Assembly (NCBI RefSeq): GCF_028389875.1
Contig: NC_084673.1
Location: 16,467,501-16,531,500 of the forward strand
DNA from: Rhea pennata
Taxonomy: Eukaryota; Chordata; Aves; Rheiformes; Rheidae
Direction: 5' to 3'
DNA length: 64,000 bases
Within the stretch, counting starts at the first letter, position 1. The number at the start of each line of letters is the position of its first letter. Positions 62,431 through 64,000 of the stretch are shown piece by piece. The notes beneath the pieces are model-generated. The model worked only from the letters and a program-made list of their open reading frames with translations, was not told where the DNA came from and ran no database searches. The position numbers and the translations under genes were made by a program.

Positions 62431-64000
62431 TGAAAGCAAATAATGAGCAATATGACTACTTTTACTCTGATTTCATGTGGAAGTGAGGTTTATGTTGTTA
62501 CTAGCTGTCTGTCCCTGCTCCCAGTAACTTTTGATCCTGCTGCCAGCTTCAGCTGAATTTGACAGAGAAGCAAAGGTTTCAGAAATATTAAGTTCCTTCA
62601 AGTTTCATGAAACAAGTCCCCACATAGAGAAGAAACTCCAGAATTAATTTGACTGAGAGGGATTCTGTAGGGTGAGATCTTACATTAACTGACACTAGAT
62701 AACCTATTTGGGGAAGAGAAGTTGTCATGTGCCAGACACAAGAAAAATTCCAGTGCAAGCTTGCACCTTCCAATGCCTGGCTCAGTCAGCTATGAGGGGC
62801 AAATCCATAGGAAGCTCATGTTAATACTTGTTGTGCTCATGGGGCTAATTGTTACCTTAACATACTGTGTAAAATGGATTACATAAAACATTGTATTTTT
62901 ACTAAGAAAATGGCTCACCAAGCAATCTTTTCTGTTTGGTCCCATCCTGTTCATTTGTATACCCCACTCTGTGTATTTCAGCTGGAGTTGGACTGTGCAA
63001 TTCTGTTTCCATATACATGAAAAGATACTGTCATCTTCCAACCCTCCCTTGCCCTGAGATGGGGTAGAAAGGAGTTCTGCATGAAAGGTCTAGTTGCCTC
63101 CTGGTGTGTCACAGCATGCTTCAGGGTACGTACCTGAAACATGTTTGCAGTGTTATTGGAAGGACTGCCCGATAAGCACTGTGTTTTCCTTCTTCTGTGT
63201 ATTTGCAAAATGATAGAAGATATTCTATCAATCTGCCTCTTCTGCCTCCTTCTTCTCATGATCTCATTTTTATCTTGGTACTTGGGGCCAGGATCCTACA
63301 TTCTGGCGTACTTAAACTTGGAGTCAGCTTGACTTCTTTGATTACTGACAAATATAAGATAGATTTTGGAGTGTATTTTTGGTGAAAACATTTCCTTCCT
63401 CTTTTCTATTAAGCTGTTTGCATTCAGCTACCAACATTCTTTATTATTTTGTTGATGTTACTGTTAAGATATTTTATACTGCTGTCTATGAGGCTACTTT
63501 GGGAAGTTCCCAGTACAGTGACCAGTCAGGACATAATGCCTGACGAAAACTACCTGAGCATAATGTGAGCTTTGCCTTCTGTAAAAGCTTGGATTAGTTT
63601 TTGTCTGTCTGAACAAATCTCAGAGGCATTTCTCTTAGATCCCCAGTTTTGCACAGGAAAGAATCACGGAGGCTGACTGCCCATGGAGTTGAAACACTGA
63701 GCAGTGCCACTGAAAAGCTGGATGAGACAGAAGTCATAAATTAAAAATCAGTGGTGAAACTGGGCTGATCTAACAGTCAGGTCTGCCTTGTGACAGCTTG
63801 TGCTACTACTAGTGATCTTTAACCGTGTTCATCCAAGGAGCTGTGGTGTGATAAGTGTGTAATACTTGCTCTGCGGTAGATTAAGGCAGTAGTTTAGCAC
63901 TGCAGCGTGATGGTCTTTGGAGAAGAAGCGGCAAAGCACACTACCCATTTGAAATGCAGGAGGGATGGAGGAGTGCGCAGTGTAATTGTTGCTTTCCCCA

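Larger units (their letters stand above)
57350..64000 (+). other. SLC25A43 intron 3, running off the right edge
   Basis: No sequence resembling the remaining carrier residues (GVLGLWNGLTANLLK or IVPYFGIMFSTFEFCK) was recognised here, so the intron is at least 6.6 kb. It contains a T-run near 57490, a TTTTG stretch near 59565 and two MIR-like fragments. Open frames up to about 125 codons have no recognisable homology. Confidence 0.75.

Noticed and set aside
57350-64000. SLC25A43 exons 4 and 5 within the window
   Set aside because: Read for the expected conserved residues in all plus frames; nothing matched, so they were placed outside the window.
1-64000. Endogenous retrovirus, other virus-derived element, tRNA or rRNA gene, or CRISPR array
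   Set aside because: No paired long terminal repeats, viral protein motifs, tRNA cloverleaf boxes or regularly spaced repeats were recognised.

Overview
The window is about 64 kb of vertebrate nuclear DNA, most likely from a bird. Few interspersed repeats are recognisable (CR1/L3-type LINE relics and MIR-like fragments), introns are short, every recognised gene starts in a sharp CpG island, and the gene set is that of human Xq24, which in birds lies on chromosome 4 material. No microbial, viral or CRISPR features were seen.

Layout. 1-21.2 kb: no gene recognised, only simple repeats and old repeat scraps. 21.2-21.85 kb: a CpG island with splice-like signals on the minus strand, perhaps the 5' end of a leftward gene whose other exons lie beyond the left edge. 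26.4-30.4 kb: PGRMC1 on the plus strand, complete in three coding exons (196 residues). 36.7-46.5 kb: AKAP17B on the minus strand, convergent with PGRMC1, with a CpG-island promoter near 46.3-46.5 kb. 52.3 kb to the right edge: SLC25A43 on the plus strand. Its first three coding exons (229 residues) are present; the remaining exons were not found and should lie to the right.

The most interesting object is AKAP17B. By hand alignment to AKAP17A from memory, exons 2 and 3, which carry the N-terminal RNA-recognition-like half, are riddled with frameshifts and stops. Exons 4 and 5 stay open for about 598 codons with matching splice phases, and exon 4 keeps the conserved amphipathic-helix region. 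Either the gene died piecemeal, or the locus now makes a truncated, RNA-domain-free product. The human copy is catalogued as a pseudogene (AKAP17BP).

The genes do not form an operon-like unit. PGRMC1 is a membrane haem-binding cytochrome b5-like protein, SLC25A43 an inner mitochondrial membrane carrier, and AKAP17B a relative of a splicing-associated PKA anchor. Their order is inherited synteny, not a pathway.
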